64,000 nucleotides of DNA from Gordonia westfalica (GCF_900105725.1 NZ_FNLM01000034.1:3224001-3288000), one strand, 5' to 3'. Shown: positions 1 through 10,711, counted from the first letter of the stretch. Numbers and translations: made by a program. The notes: a model not told the origin generated them from the letters alone.

Positions 1-17
1 GAGCGGGTGAGCGTGGA

Positions 18-1721
<1,704 letters not shown>

Positions 1722-1750
1722 TCATTCGGTACCGATCTCACCGTCCCGAC

Positions 1751-1777
1751 CTGGCACTCACAGCTCGTGAGTGCCAA
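1751..1777. promoter_or_regulatory. CIRCE element 1 (HrcA operator)
   Basis: Inverted repeat with GCACTC, a 9-base spacer and GAGTGC, matching the HrcA-binding CIRCE layout TTAGCACTC-N9-GAGTGCTAA. It lies upstream of groEL2, in the region between that gene and the divergent oxidoreductase. HrcA would repress groEL2 until heat or protein damage titrates it. Confidence 0.93.
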
Positions 1778-1785
1778 CGTCCGTT

Positions 1786-1812
1786 TTAGCACTCGCCCCT
1801 GCCGAGTGCAAG
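1786..1812. promoter_or_regulatory. CIRCE element 2 (HrcA operator)
   Basis: Second CIRCE: TTAGCACTC, nine bases, GAGTGCAAG. It is closer to consensus in the left arm than element 1 and starts 9 bases after it. It lies 66 bases before the start of the divergent luciferase-like oxidoreductase gene, so it could in principle touch that promoter too. Confidence 0.93.
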
Positions 1813-1878
1813 GTTGCACCGGCCCGAGGCCACCGCATTCACCCGGCCGGGCGCGTCGACCCTGGCTACGTTGAGGAC

Positions 1879-2775
1879 ATGTCTCTCGCGTCCAGGGCGT
1901 TCCGGTTCGGGGTCAACATGCTCGCAGTGGACACCAGCGCGTCGTGGCACCACCGCGCGCGGCACGTCGAACAGCTCGGCTTCGACGTCCTGCTGGTCCC
2001 CGATCACCTGGGCATCCCGAGCCCCTGGCCTGCACTCGCGACGGCCGCTGCCGTCACCGAACGCCTTCGCGTCGGCCCGTTCGTCCTCAACGCGGCGTTC
2101 ACCAACCCGGCGCTGCTCGCCCGCGACGCGGCGACCGTCGACCAGCTGTCCGACGGTCGCGTCGAGCTCGGGCTGGGCACGGGCTACGTCAAGGAGGAGT
2201 TCGAGGCGGCCGGAATCGAATTCCTGTCGGCCGGCCGCCGGGTCGACCATCTGGGCGACACCGTGGCCGGGGTGACGTCACTGCTGGCCGACCCCGAGCA
2301 CACCCCGCGTCCGGTACAGGAGCGCGTGCCGCTGCTCCTCGGCGGCAACGGCGATCGTGTGCTGCGGATGGCCGCCGAGCACGCCGACATCGTGGGGTTC
2401 ACCGCGGCGCGCACCGGTCGGGACGGCGACCTCGAGCCGCTCTCGGCGGCGGACTTCGCCCAACGCGTCGCGTTCGCCCGAGCGGCGGCCGGGAACCGCG
2501 TCGAGACCATCGAGTGGAACCTGCTGATGCAGATCGTCGTGGTCACCGACGTCCCGATGCGCGTCGCCGAGGAAAACATCGAGAAGTGGGGGCTGTCGAT
2601 GAGTCCGCAGGAGTTCCTCGACATTCCCTCGATCCTCATCGGCTCCGCCGCCGACATCGCCGACCAGCTCGTCGAGCTCCGCGCGACCACCGGGATCAGC
2701 TATCTCACGGTCCTCGAACCGATGCTCGAACAGTTCGCGCCGGTGATCGGGTTACTGCGCGGCGTGGACCGCTGA
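1879..2775 (+). CDS. LLM-class F420-dependent oxidoreductase
   Basis: A 298-residue luciferase-like (TIM-barrel) flavin/F420 oxidoreductase. Family signs are the early FGVNML strand, LLVPDHLG, LRVGPFVLNAAFTNPALLARDAATVDQLSDGR and the VELGLGTGYVKEEFEAAG segment, all typical of actinobacterial F420-dependent members. Substrate is unknown. The ATG at 1879 is preceded by a TANNNT-type -10 (TACGTT, about 9 bases upstream) and only a poor ribosome site, so the mRNA may be leaderless. Divergent from groEL2 and convergent with the NTF2-like gene, with a strong hairpin between them. It appears to stand alone. Confidence 0.85.
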   Translation: MSLASRAFRFGVNMLAVDTSASWHHRARHVEQLGFDVLLVPDHLGIPSPWPALATAAAVTERLRVGPFVLNAAFTNPALLARDAATVDQLSDGRVELGLGTGYVKEEFEAAGIEFLSAGRRVDHLGDTVAGVTSLLADPEHTPRPVQERVPLLLGGNGDRVLRMAAEHADIVGFTAARTGRDGDLEPLSAADFAQRVAFARAAAGNRVETIEWNLLMQIVVVTDVPMRVAEENIEKWGLSMSPQEFLDIPSILIGSAADIADQLVELRATTGISYLTVLEPMLEQFAPVIGLLRGVDR

Positions 2776-2792
2776 TGTCCGCGGGCCCCGCA

Positions 2793-2833
2793 CGACGAGC
2801 CGCCACGGGATGGCTCCCCGCGGCGGCTCGTCG
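2793..2833. terminator. bidirectional hairpin terminator
   Basis: A perfect 12-bp stem (CGACGAGCCGCC at 2793-2804 paired with 2822-2833) closes a 17-base loop that can form an inner GGGA/TCCC stem. It sits in the 86-base gap between the convergent oxidoreductase and NTF2-like genes. No T-run follows, which is common in actinobacteria. Confidence 0.7.
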
Positions 2834-2861
2834 ACCGAAGCGAATCAGACCTTTCAATCGC

Positions 2862-3521
2862 TCACTGCGGCACGCCGTACTTGTCGATGATCGGAGCCAA
2901 CAGTTCGGCGGCGCGTGCGCCGGTGATGACCTCGTCGTTGCCGACCTTGGTGACCACCTTGGACTCGGTGTCCTCGTAGACATGCTCGCCGATCATCTTG
3001 CCGTCCTCGTCATAGGGCCAGAAGAAGGCGAGCGTCCGGCGGACGAGGTAGAACGAATCGGCGTCGTACTGTGACGAAGAGGGCGCGCCCGGATCGTTGT
3101 TCATCGAATCGAAGACGTTGTCGCCGAGCAACGCACCGGGCACGAACTGGCTGAACTCGGCCTCTCCGGCGAAGCCCCAGTCGTGCACGGCCATCTTCTG
3201 CTTACCCGTCCACATCACGAGCATGTCCATCGCAGCGAGCTGCTGATAGAAGGCGCGAACCGTGTCCATCCCGTCGAGAATGGTCCCCTGCCCACCCTCG
3301 AAGAGCCGGTAGTGCGGATGCGGGACGGTCATGTTGGGTGCGAGCAGTTCCTCGTACCGGCCGGAGACCTCCAACAGTCCGTGCCTGCGGTAGTTGATGA
3401 GGATCTTGCGGTGCCTGGGATTCTCCAGGGTGTCGATGAGGTCGTCGACATCGTCCATCATGTGGACGAACTCCTCCTCATACGACGTACGGGTGGCAAC
3501 GGGAGCGTGGGCTGTACTCAT
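2862..3521 (-). CDS. NTF2-like / SnoaL-like protein
   Basis: A 219-residue protein of the alpha+beta barrel NTF2 superfamily: an N-terminal helix (FVHMMDDVDDLIDTLENPRHRKILINYRRHGLLEVSGRYEELLAP), then strands such as TVPHPHYRLFEGG and GMDTVRAFYQQL. Members act as small isomerases, hydratases or dehydratases or as subunits; the reaction here is unknown. The start at 3521 has a GAAGGAGA ribosome site. It follows the SDR gene by 17 bases on the same strand, so the two are probably one transcript controlled by the divergent LysR regulator. The pair may process one hydroxylated or keto substrate; that is inference. Confidence 0.75.
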   Translation of the reverse strand: MSTAHAPVATRTSYEEEFVHMMDDVDDLIDTLENPRHRKILINYRRHGLLEVSGRYEELLAPNMTVPHPHYRLFEGGQGTILDGMDTVRAFYQQLAAMDMLVMWTGKQKMAVHDWGFAGEAEFSQFVPGALLGDNVFDSMNNDPGAPSSSQYDADSFYLVRRTLAFFWPYDEDGKMIGEHVYEDTESKVVTKVGNDEVITGARAAELLAPIIDKYGVPQ

Positions 3522-3538
3522 TGTTTGTGATCTCTCCT

Positions 3539-4315
3539 TCACAGGTACTTGCTGAGGTCTGGGTAGCTACCGATCTCGTAACCGCCGTCGACGACGAGGC
3601 TGGAGCCGGTGATGTAGCTGGCGTCACCGGAAGCCAGGAACACCGCGGGGGCCGCGAGCTCCGACGGCTTGGCCGGGCGCTTGAGGACTGCGTTGGCGTC
3701 AAATTCGGCCATGATTCCCTCGTTTTCGAGGATGAAGCCGGCCATCGGGGTGTCGACGAGACCGGGTAGGACCGAGTTGACGCGGATTCCGTGGCGCCCC
3801 AGTTCGAGGGCCGCGTTCTTGGCGAACATGTCTGCACCGGCCTTGCCTGCGGCATATGCACTTCCGCCGTACAGCGGGATGTGGGCATTGACCGATGACA
3901 CGACGACGATCGATCCGCCGTTACCGGCACGGATCATGCTCTGCGCCGCGTACTTGGTGCAGAGGAACACACCGCGCAGCACAATATCGACGGTGAAATC
4001 CCATGTCTCCCCGTCCAAGTCGGTGATCGGACCAGGACGGATCGCGCCGGCCACGTTGAACAGACTGTCGAGGCCGCCGAGGTCGGACTCCGCCCGGGCG
4101 ACCGCCGCCTGGATGTCATTCGCATCGGTCACACTCCCCGGTTGGGCAATGTAGTTGTCACCGAGCTGTTTTGCCGCGTCGTCCAGACCACCGGAGTCGA
4201 GATCGAAGGCGACCACCGACCCTCCGTCGGCGATGAGGCGCTCGGCGATCGCGTATCCGATTCCGGATGCGGCTCCGGTGACGATCGACCGTTTGGGTGC
4301 TGAGGAATTGGACAT
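3539..4315 (-). CDS. SDR family oxidoreductase
   Basis: A 258-residue classical short-chain dehydrogenase with NAD(P)-binding TGAASGIG near residue 12, FDLDSGG after beta-2 (an acidic residue that favours NAD), NVAGAI (NNAG-type motif), catalytic Ser in VVVSSVNAH, Tyr and Lys in SAYAAGK, and the C-terminal VDGGY. Substrate not identifiable. The ATG at 4315 gives the usual family N-terminus SNSSAPKRSIVTG; its ribosome site is weak. First gene of a two-gene minus-strand operon with the NTF2-like gene; divergent from the LysR regulator. Confidence 0.88.
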   Translation of the reverse strand: MSNSSAPKRSIVTGAASGIGYAIAERLIADGGSVVAFDLDSGGLDDAAKQLGDNYIAQPGSVTDANDIQAAVARAESDLGGLDSLFNVAGAIRPGPITDLDGETWDFTVDIVLRGVFLCTKYAAQSMIRAGNGGSIVVVSSVNAHIPLYGGSAYAAGKAGADMFAKNAALELGRHGIRVNSVLPGLVDTPMAGFILENEGIMAEFDANAVLKRPAKPSELAAPAVFLASGDASYITGSSLVVDGGYEIGSYPDLSKYL

Positions 4316-4495
4316 GATTTCCCGTCGTACGAGGAGTGAGAATGTCGCCGCGAAAGAGGGCGGCGAGGCGGCCGGAATGATCTCCGACACCGGAATGTCC
4401 GACCCCGCGATCAGCGGGGGGCCATCAGACCTCCGATGTGAGGTCAATCATTGCGCCCATCAAAGGTGGCGTCCATTACAAATACCCACACCGAC

Positions 4496-4513
4496 GTTAG
4501 CCGTTTAACTAAC
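4496..4513. promoter_or_regulatory. probable LysR-type operator
   Basis: GTTAG, eight bases, CTAAC: an inverted repeat that contains a T-N11-A box, the usual LysR-family target. It lies in the AT-richer gap between the divergent SDR and LysR genes, 65 bases before the LysR start. Binding by the adjacent regulator is an inference. Confidence 0.5.
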
Positions 4514-4577
4514 ACTGCAGGTGGAAGGCTTGCCGCCTTGTGTTCTGCGTCACAACCGCTTGATAGAGTCTGTCCCT

Positions 4578-5498
4578 GTGACCCTCAATCTGCACCTGGT
4601 GCGCTACCTGATCGCCGTCGTCGACGAAGGGCATTTCGGGCGCGCCGCAGAGCGCCTGTACATCAGCACGCCGTCGTTGAGTCAGCAGATCCGCAAGCTG
4701 GAACGGTCCCTCGGTGCCGAGCTGCTCGACCGGACCGCACACCCCGTCCGTCCGACCCCGGCCGGCGAACGGTTCCTCGCCGAGGCCAGGGAGTCGGTCT
4801 CGGCGGCCGACCGGGCGGTCGCCGCCGTGAACAGCTACCGCCGAGAATTGGCCCATACCTTGCGAATCGGGTTCATGACGGCGTCGACGGGAATCCGTAC
4901 CCACGAGATCCTCGACGAGTTACGGCGACGGGTACCCGACGTAACGGTGCAGATGGTCGAACTTCCGTGGTCGCATCAGACCTCGGCGGTGCGTGAGGGT
5001 CAGGTCGACGCCGCGCTGGTACGCCCGCCCTTCGCCGATTCCACCGGCCTGCGACTCGATGTCATCCGCCACGAGGGGAGGGTCGTGGCTCTACCGAGAA
5101 CCCATGCGCTGGCCGATCATTCAGTCGTCCACCTCGCAGATCTGGACGACGAGATCCACGTCACCAACGACGACGCCGATCCGGTATGGGTCCGCTGGTG
5201 GGCCTGCGATCCACGGCCGAGTGGCGCAGCGGTGCGCTACGGGCCGTCGGTCCGCACGATGGACGAACTGCTGGAGGTGGTGGCAGCCGGGCAGGCAGTG
5301 TCCATCACGGGCCAGTTCGTGGCGCAGAGCTACCGGAACCCCGGCGTGGCCTTCGTCCCGGTCGACGACGTGCCCTCATGCCCGTTGTCCCTCTGCACAC
5401 GCAACTCCGATACGTCGACTGTCATCGCCGAGTTGCGTGGAGCTGTCGCGGCATCGGCACGCACAGAAGAGTCACGAACGCCCGTAGGGCGTTCGTGA
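4578..5498 (+). CDS. LysR family transcriptional regulator
   Basis: A 306-residue LysR regulator: N-terminal winged helix (NLHLVRYLIAVVDEGHFGRAAERLYISTP then SLSQQIRKLERSLG), linker helix, and a C-terminal effector-binding domain (LRIGFMTAS, VDAALVRPPF, DELLEVVAAGQAVSITG). The GTG at 4578 is chosen because it gives the family N-terminus and is preceded by a TAGAGT -10-like hexamer, suggesting a leaderless transcript. It is divergent from the SDR/NTF2-like operon and probably controls it. The last ten codons and the stop lie inside a perfect terminator hairpin, so the C-terminal tail EESRTPVGRS is encoded by that structure. Confidence 0.9.
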   Translation: MTLNLHLVRYLIAVVDEGHFGRAAERLYISTPSLSQQIRKLERSLGAELLDRTAHPVRPTPAGERFLAEARESVSAADRAVAAVNSYRRELAHTLRIGFMTASTGIRTHEILDELRRRVPDVTVQMVELPWSHQTSAVREGQVDAALVRPPFADSTGLRLDVIRHEGRVVALPRTHALADHSVVHLADLDDEIHVTNDDADPVWVRWWACDPRPSGAAVRYGPSVRTMDELLEVVAAGQAVSITGQFVAQSYRNPGVAFVPVDDVPSCPLSLCTRNSDTSTVIAELRGAVAASARTEESRTPVGRS

Positions 5499-5505
5499 CT
5501 CTTCT
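5465..5505. terminator. perfect 19-bp hairpin terminator
   Basis: Left arm 5465-5483 and right arm 5487-5505 pair perfectly over 19 bp with a GTA loop. The LysR stop codon (5496-5498) lies in the right arm, and the convergent paaK gene ends 15 bases later. Its symmetry suits termination in both directions. Confidence 0.85.
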
Positions 5506-5519
5506 CGCGTCGGATTCGG

Positions 5520-6836
5520 TCAGGCCTTGGGCCGGTTGTCCACGAGTCGCTTGGCCTTGCCCGTCGAACGGAACAGGACACCGGATTCGACGACATCCAC
5601 CGCCACGCTGACGCCGATCCGGTCCTTGATCAACGACTGCAGTTGGGCGGCGGCCGCTCCGCGGTGATCGCCGGAGACATCGTGGCGGTACTCGACTTTC
5701 ACCGTCATCTGGTCCATGCGTCCGGGCCGCTCCAGCACACACTGGAACTGCGGGGCCAGCGTCGGAACGCCCAGGATGAGTTCCTCTATCTGGGTCGGGA
5801 ACAGATTCACTCCGCGCAGGATGATCATGTCGTCGGTCCGGCCGGTCACCTTCTGCATACGGCGCATGGATCGCGCGGTCCCGGGGAGCAGCCTGGTCAG
5901 GTCGCGCGTGCGGTATCGGATGATCGGCATGGCTTCCTTGGTGAGCGAGGTGAACACCAGCTCACCCTCCTCCCCGTCGGGAAGCACCTCACCGGTCATC
6001 GGATCGATGATCTCCGGATAGAAGTGATCCTCCCAGATATGCAGTCCATCTTTGGTTTCCACACATTCCTGCGCGACCCCGGGCCCCATGACCTCCGAGA
6101 GGCCATAGATGTCGACCGCGTCCATCCCGAGCTGCTGCTCGAGTTCACGCCGCATCTGCTCGGTCCACGGCTCGGCACCGAACACTCCGGTGCGCAGCGA
6201 GGTCGTGGTCGGGTCGATCCCCTTCGCGAGCATCGCGTCGACGATGGTCAGCATGTACGACGGCGTCACCATGATCGCGTCCGGCCGGAAGTCCTCGATC
6301 AGCTGAATCTGTCGTTCGGTCATGCCTCCCGACATGGGGGTCACCGTGCAGCCCAGACGTTCTGCTCCATAGTGGGCCCCGAGACCGCCGGTGAACAGGC
6401 CATACCCGTAGGCGACGTGCACCTTGTCACCAGGCCGCACACCACCCGCACGCAGGCTGCGGGCCACCAGGTCTGCCCAGGTGTCCAGGTCGCGGGCGGT
6501 GTACCCGACCACCGTCGGCCGTCCGGTGGTACCCGATGACGCGTGGATCCGCGATACCTGATCCTGCGGTACCGCCAGCATGCCGAACGGATAGTTCTCC
6601 CGCAGATCGTTTTTCGCGGTGAACGGGAACAGTCGCAGGTCGGACAGTTCCTGAAGGTCGTCGGGGTGTACACCTCGTGCGTCGAACGCCGCGCGGTAAT
6701 GCGGGACGTTGTCATATGCGTGCCGCAGCGACCACTTCAGCCGCGCAAGTTGGGTTGCCGCGATCTGGTCACGAGAGGCGAACTCCAGGTTCGACTCGGG
6801 GCTGCCGGCGGTGGGTCGGGAAAGGGTGCTGGTCAT
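5520..6836 (-). CDS. paaK: phenylacetate-CoA ligase PaaK
   Basis: ATP-dependent ligase that converts phenylacetate to phenylacetyl-CoA, the first step of aerobic phenylacetate breakdown in the cytosol. The 438-residue length is normal for PaaK. The adenylate-forming motif SSGTTGRPTVVGYT, the IYGLSEVMGPGVAQEC segment, YRTRDLTRLLPG and GRTDDMIILRGVNLFPTQIEE hinge region are all present. The ATG at 6836 has a CTGGAG ribosome site. It follows paaE by 19 bases and is the last gene of the paaABCDE-K transcript. The downstream hairpin at 5465-5505 ends the operon. Confidence 0.96.
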   Translation of the reverse strand: MTSTLSRPTAGSPESNLEFASRDQIAATQLARLKWSLRHAYDNVPHYRAAFDARGVHPDDLQELSDLRLFPFTAKNDLRENYPFGMLAVPQDQVSRIHASSGTTGRPTVVGYTARDLDTWADLVARSLRAGGVRPGDKVHVAYGYGLFTGGLGAHYGAERLGCTVTPMSGGMTERQIQLIEDFRPDAIMVTPSYMLTIVDAMLAKGIDPTTTSLRTGVFGAEPWTEQMRRELEQQLGMDAVDIYGLSEVMGPGVAQECVETKDGLHIWEDHFYPEIIDPMTGEVLPDGEEGELVFTSLTKEAMPIIRYRTRDLTRLLPGTARSMRRMQKVTGRTDDMIILRGVNLFPTQIEELILGVPTLAPQFQCVLERPGRMDQMTVKVEYRHDVSGDHRGAAAAQLQSLIKDRIGVSVAVDVVESGVLFRSTGKAKRLVDNRPKA

Positions 6837-6855
6837 GTCGTACTCCAGGATCTTG

Positions 6856-7950
6856 TCAGGCGTCGAAGTCGACAGTGACGCTGTTGCCGACAGGGAAAGT
6901 CTGGCAGGTGAGGACGAATCCGTCTGCCACCTCTGAGTTTTCGAGAGCATAGTTGCGGCGCATGTCGACCTCGCCGACGGTCACCTTGGCCCGGCACGTG
7001 CCGCACACTCCGCCCTTGCAGGCGAACGGGAGATCCGAGCGCAACTGTTCACCCGCGTCGAGGATCGACTCGTCGCGCGGCAGGCGGCCGCTGACCGACC
7101 GGCCGTCGAGGACGATGGTGACGTCGCTGCTCGGCCCGGTGACACCCGGCTCGCGGTGCTTTTCCTGCGGTGGCGGCGCATCGTCGACGTAGAACAGTTC
7201 GAAGTGGACCTGCTCCCCAGCAACATCCATGCCGCTCAGCATCTCTCGGGCGTCGGTCACCATCCCGTAGGGACCGCACAGCCAGAAGTGGTCGATGTCG
7301 GGAGTCGGGACGAGTGTGTCCAGGATCGTTCGCAGCCGACCCGCATCGAGCCTGCCGCTGAACAGTTCCACCTCACGCGGTTCGCGGGACAGCACATGGA
7401 TGACGTCGAATCGTGCGCCGAACCGGTCTTTCAGGTCGGCGATCTCCTCGGCGAACATCACCGACCGCGACCGCCGGTTGCCGTAGAGCAGGATCACCTG
7501 TGCGTCCGGGTTTTCCAGGACCGACGAGGCGATCGACAGCATCGGTGTGATCCCCGAACCCGCGGCGATGAGCACATGCCGGCCGCCGGCCGAGGGGTCG
7601 GCCACGAACGCCCCGGCCGGCGGCGCGACGTCGATGCGGTCGCCGGGGCGCACGTCGCGCACCAGCCAGGTGGAGAAGAGTCCGTCAGCGACCTCGCGGA
7701 CTCCAACCCGCGGTGAGTTCCCGGCGGGCGCACAGATCGAGTAGGAACGGCGATGCTCGACGCCGTCGATGAAACGCCGCAACGTCAGCGACTGTCCCGG
7801 ACGGAAGTCGTAGTCCGCGGCCAGGTCGGCGGGGACGTCGAAGCGGACGGCGACCGCATCGTCGCAGAGCTTCTCGACGTCGGCCACGGTCAGCGTGTGG
7901 AACGACCTGGTACGCGATGGTGCGTCGATCGCCTCGGCGGTGATGGTCAT
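6856..7950 (-). CDS. paaE: phenylacetyl-CoA epoxidase reductase subunit PaaE
   Basis: NAD(P)H-dependent reductase that feeds electrons to the PaaABC di-iron oxygenase. 364 residues in the order FAD-binding barrel (RRSYSICAP), NAD domain (GSGITPMLSIASSVL), and C-terminal plant-type 2Fe-2S ferredoxin domain with CKGGVCGTCRAKV and a later Cys in VLTCQTFP. The start at 7950 lies one base after the paaD stop, so the two are translationally coupled. Fifth gene of paaABCDE-K. Confidence 0.95.
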   Translation of the reverse strand: MTITAEAIDAPSRTRSFHTLTVADVEKLCDDAVAVRFDVPADLAADYDFRPGQSLTLRRFIDGVEHRRSYSICAPAGNSPRVGVREVADGLFSTWLVRDVRPGDRIDVAPPAGAFVADPSAGGRHVLIAAGSGITPMLSIASSVLENPDAQVILLYGNRRSRSVMFAEEIADLKDRFGARFDVIHVLSREPREVELFSGRLDAGRLRTILDTLVPTPDIDHFWLCGPYGMVTDAREMLSGMDVAGEQVHFELFYVDDAPPPQEKHREPGVTGPSSDVTIVLDGRSVSGRLPRDESILDAGEQLRSDLPFACKGGVCGTCRAKVTVGEVDMRRNYALENSEVADGFVLTCQTFPVGNSVTVDFDA

Positions 7951-7951
7951 G

Positions 7952-8497
7952 TCAGATCTCTTTCACATGATCGAAGGGCTCGAGGCAACCGCGGCAGCGG
8001 TAGTGCGCTTTGCACAGGGTCGCGCCGAACTCGGAGACGAGTTGGGTGTCGGCGGAACCACATCGGGGGCACGACAGGGTCCGTGGGCGTGCGGTGAGGG
8101 TGAGCGGGATCGGTCCGCTCGGACGCGAGGCGACCGCGCCGGGAACCGAGTATCCGCTGTCGGCGAGTTTCTGCCGGCCGTGCGCCGAGATCCAGTCCGT
8201 CGACCACGCCGGCTGCAACTGTGTGCGCACCACGACGCGTGAGAAGCCCTGCTGTGCAAGGGTGTACTCGATGTCGTCGCGCATGGTCGCGATCGCGGGA
8301 CACCCCGAGTAGGTCGGGGTGATCGTCACGACAACCGAACCGTCGTCGTCGACCACTACGCCGCGCAGGACGCCGAGGTCCGCGAGAGTCAGCATCGGCA
8401 TCTCGGGGTCGGTGACCGATGCGGCGAGTTCCCGCGCGGTCTGTTGCCTGGTCCCGCCCAGTGTTCCGGCCATGCTCAGTGTTCGGGGCATGCTCAC
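7952..8497 (-). CDS. paaD: phenylacetyl-CoA epoxidase accessory protein PaaD
   Basis: PaaD-family MIP18/DUF59 protein thought to help assemble iron-sulfur clusters in the epoxidase system. About 181 residues: DUF59 region with TDPEMPMLTLADLGVLRGV and TPTYSGCPAI (conserved Cys), then a C-terminal zinc-ribbon-like CPRCGS...CRGCLEPFDH characteristic of PaaD. I placed the start at the GTG 8497, which overlaps the paaC stop as GTGA; an ATG six bases later is also possible. Confidence 0.93.
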   Translation of the reverse strand: MSMPRTLSMAGTLGGTRQQTARELAASVTDPEMPMLTLADLGVLRGVVVDDDGSVVVTITPTYSGCPAIATMRDDIEYTLAQQGFSRVVVRTQLQPAWSTDWISAHGRQKLADSGYSVPGAVASRPSGPIPLTLTARPRTLSCPRCGSADTQLVSEFGATLCKAHYRCRGCLEPFDHVKEI

Positions 8498-9411
8498 CAC
8501 ACACCTTCGGGATGTGCGCGGGCGACGCTCTGCATCTCGGTCAGCAGCAGGCCCATCGCCTCGGTGTGCAGGCCGCGCCGGCCTTCACGTCCCCCCACGG
8601 TGCCGGCGGACCCTCCCGCGGGGCGATCGAGTCCGGCGGCGTGCAGGACTTGATCGATGACCGCGTCGAACTCGTCGCGGACGGTCCGCGGGTCCACGCC
8701 CACGCCGGCTGCGGCGAGGACGATCTCTTCGCCGGCCGGGCGGAACAGTTCTTCGACGTAAGGCCACACCCGCACGAGCGCCTCCCGGACGCGTCGCCGC
8801 GACTCGGCGGTGCCGCACCCGAGTGTGACCGTCCAGCGCGCCGCGTAGTCGCGGTGGTACGTCAGCTCTTTGACACCCTTCTGGGCTACGGCCGCGAGCA
8901 CCGGATCGCGAGAGGTGCGCAGCCGGTCGAAGATCGCCAGCCGCCAGGTGGTGAACACCAGTAGCCGGACGATCGACACCGCGAAGTCACCGTTGTCCAG
9001 TTCGACCAGGCGAACGTTGCGGAAGGCCGCTTCGTCGCGGAAGAAGGCGAGCGCATCCTCGGCGGGCGCCGGCGAGGTCTCGGAGATGACCGGAACCACC
9101 GCGGCGTCGGCGGCCGCGGCCCGTGCGAGCAGCAGCCGGGCCTGGCCGAGGAGGTCGAGGCCGATGTTGGCCAGCGCGACTTCTTCTTCGAGTTCGGGTG
9201 CGCGAGCGGCCCATTGCGCCAGTCGCTGCGAGCTGATCAGTGCGTCGTCACCGAGCATCAGGCAGTACTCCGCGAGTGCGCTCGGGTCGATGTCGGCGGG
9301 GACCGTGGTGTCGACGCCGGCAAGCGGGTCGGCGAAGCTGGTGCCGAACGCCCACTGCCCGTGCGAGTCCTCGTCGACGAGACCGTCGTAAGCGTTGTCG
9401 TGATCTGTCAT
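8494..9411 (-). CDS. paaC: phenylacetyl-CoA epoxidase subunit PaaC
   Basis: Structural subunit of the PaaABCE monooxygenase; a di-iron-oxygenase fold that has lost the metal site and stabilises PaaA. 305 residues with family segments CLMLGDDALISSQRLAQW, VALANIGLDLLGQARLLL and LTYHRDYAARWTVTLGCGT. It has a 45-residue N-terminal stretch ahead of the ALAEYCLMLGDD start of the usual domain. The gap to paaB is 13 bases, and its stop overlaps the paaD start. Part of paaABCDE-K. Confidence 0.95.
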   Translation of the reverse strand: MTDHDNAYDGLVDEDSHGQWAFGTSFADPLAGVDTTVPADIDPSALAEYCLMLGDDALISSQRLAQWAARAPELEEEVALANIGLDLLGQARLLLARAAAADAAVVPVISETSPAPAEDALAFFRDEAAFRNVRLVELDNGDFAVSIVRLLVFTTWRLAIFDRLRTSRDPVLAAVAQKGVKELTYHRDYAARWTVTLGCGTAESRRRVREALVRVWPYVEELFRPAGEEIVLAAAGVGVDPRTVRDEFDAVIDQVLHAAGLDRPAGGSAGTVGGREGRRGLHTEAMGLLLTEMQSVARAHPEGVW

Positions 9412-9424
9412 CTGTCCTGCGACC

Positions 9425-9739
9425 TCACATGTGGGGGACGTTGTCGGGGATCTCGTAGAACGTCGGATGCCGGTAGACCTTGTCGCCGCTCGGGGCGAAG
9501 AACGGATCCTTCTCCGACGGGCTCGACGCGACCACCGCGGTCGAGGCCACCACCCAGATGCTCACTCCCTCATTGCGCCGGGTATAGACATCGCGCGCAT
9601 GCCGCAACGCCATCTCGTCGTCGGCGGCGTGGAGCGAGCCGACATGCACGTGGTTCAGTCCGCGCTTGCCGCGCAGGAACACCTCGTACAGCGGCCAGTC
9701 CGCTTTCACCGTGTTGCTGGTTGACGTGTGGTCGTTCAC
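9425..9739 (-). CDS. paaB: phenylacetyl-CoA epoxidase subunit PaaB
   Basis: Small subunit of the phenylacetyl-CoA epoxidase; it bridges PaaAC heterodimers. 104 residues with the hallmark [42 protein letters not shown] and C-terminal [18 protein letters not shown]. The GTG at 9739 overlaps the paaA stop as GTGA and has an AGGAGAG ribosome site; a longer upstream reading would add non-conserved residues. Confidence 0.95.
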   Translation of the reverse strand: MNDHTSTSNTVKADWPLYEVFLRGKRGLNHVHVGSLHAADDEMALRHARDVYTRRNEGVSIWVVASTAVVASSPSEKDPFFAPSGDKVYRHPTFYEIPDNVPHM

Positions 9740-10695
9740 CGTGTGCTCTCCTGTCCGCGTGCAGCGAAGGCCGTGGCGGCCTCGCGCACCCATGCGCCGT
9801 TCTCGTGTGCGGCACGGCGATTGGCGATGCGCTCGGCGTTCGCCGCGCCGTTGCCCTTGATGACCTCGGTGAACTCGCTCCAGTCCGGTTCGCCGAAGTC
9901 GTGGGCCCCGCGGTCGGGATTCCAGATGAGGTCCGGGTCGGGGAAGGTGACACCGAGCGCCTTGGCCTGCGGCACACTCATGTCGACAAAACGCTGGCGC
10001 AGTTCGTCATTCGTGTGTCGCTTGATCCGCCACTCCATCGACTGCTCGGTGTTGGGCGACTGGTCGTCGGGCGGGCCGAACATCATCAGTGCCGGCCACC
10101 ACCAACGATCGACAGACTCCTGGACCATCGCGCGCTGCGCATCGGTCCCGCGCATCATCGTCGACAGCAGTTCGTAGCCCTGCCGCTGGTGGAAGGACTC
10201 CTCCTTGCACACCCGGATCATGGCTCGCGCGTACGGACCGAAGGAGCTGCGGCACAACGGGACCTGGTTGCAGATGGCGGCACCGTCGACCAACCAACCG
10301 ATGGTGCCGACGTCGGCGTAGGTCAGGGTCGGATAGTTGAAGATCGACGAGTACTTCTGCTTGCCCTCGATCAGCTTCTCGGTGAGCTCGGCCCGCTCGA
10401 CGCCCAGCGTCTCCGCAGCCGAGTACAGATAGAGGCCGTGGCCGGCCTCGTCCTGCACCTTCGCCATGAGGATCGCCTTACGCCGCAACGACGGTGCGCG
10501 GGTCAGCCAGTTGCCCTCGGGCTGCATGCCGATGATCTCCGAATGCGCATGCTGGGCGATCTGGCGGACCAGCGTCTTGCGGTAGCCGTCGGGCATCCAG
10601 TCCCGCGGTTCGATCCGCAGGTCGTCGGCAATCGTCCTGGCAAACTCGTCATCGAGAGCAGAAGCGTCGGCCGTTATGGCGTTTGACGTGGACAT
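9736..10695 (-). CDS. paaA: phenylacetyl-CoA 1,2-epoxidase catalytic subunit PaaA
   Basis: Catalytic di-iron subunit that epoxidises the aromatic ring of phenylacetyl-CoA. 319 residues. Metal-ligand helices are visible: [26 protein letters not shown] (ExxH pair) and [14 protein letters not shown] (ExxxH pair). First gene of paaABCDE-K. The ATG at 10695 is preceded by a TACTAT -10 hexamer and a probable PaaR operator in the 77-base gap after paaG, so this operon has its own regulated promoter in addition to any read-through from paaF-H-G. Confidence 0.97.
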   Translation of the reverse strand: MSTSNAITADASALDDEFARTIADDLRIEPRDWMPDGYRKTLVRQIAQHAHSEIIGMQPEGNWLTRAPSLRRKAILMAKVQDEAGHGLYLYSAAETLGVERAELTEKLIEGKQKYSSIFNYPTLTYADVGTIGWLVDGAAICNQVPLCRSSFGPYARAMIRVCKEESFHQRQGYELLSTMMRGTDAQRAMVQESVDRWWWPALMMFGPPDDQSPNTEQSMEWRIKRHTNDELRQRFVDMSVPQAKALGVTFPDPDLIWNPDRGAHDFGEPDWSEFTEVIKGNGAANAERIANRRAAHENGAWVREAATAFAARGQESTR

Positions 10696-10711
10696 TCACC
10701 CTACTTTCGAA

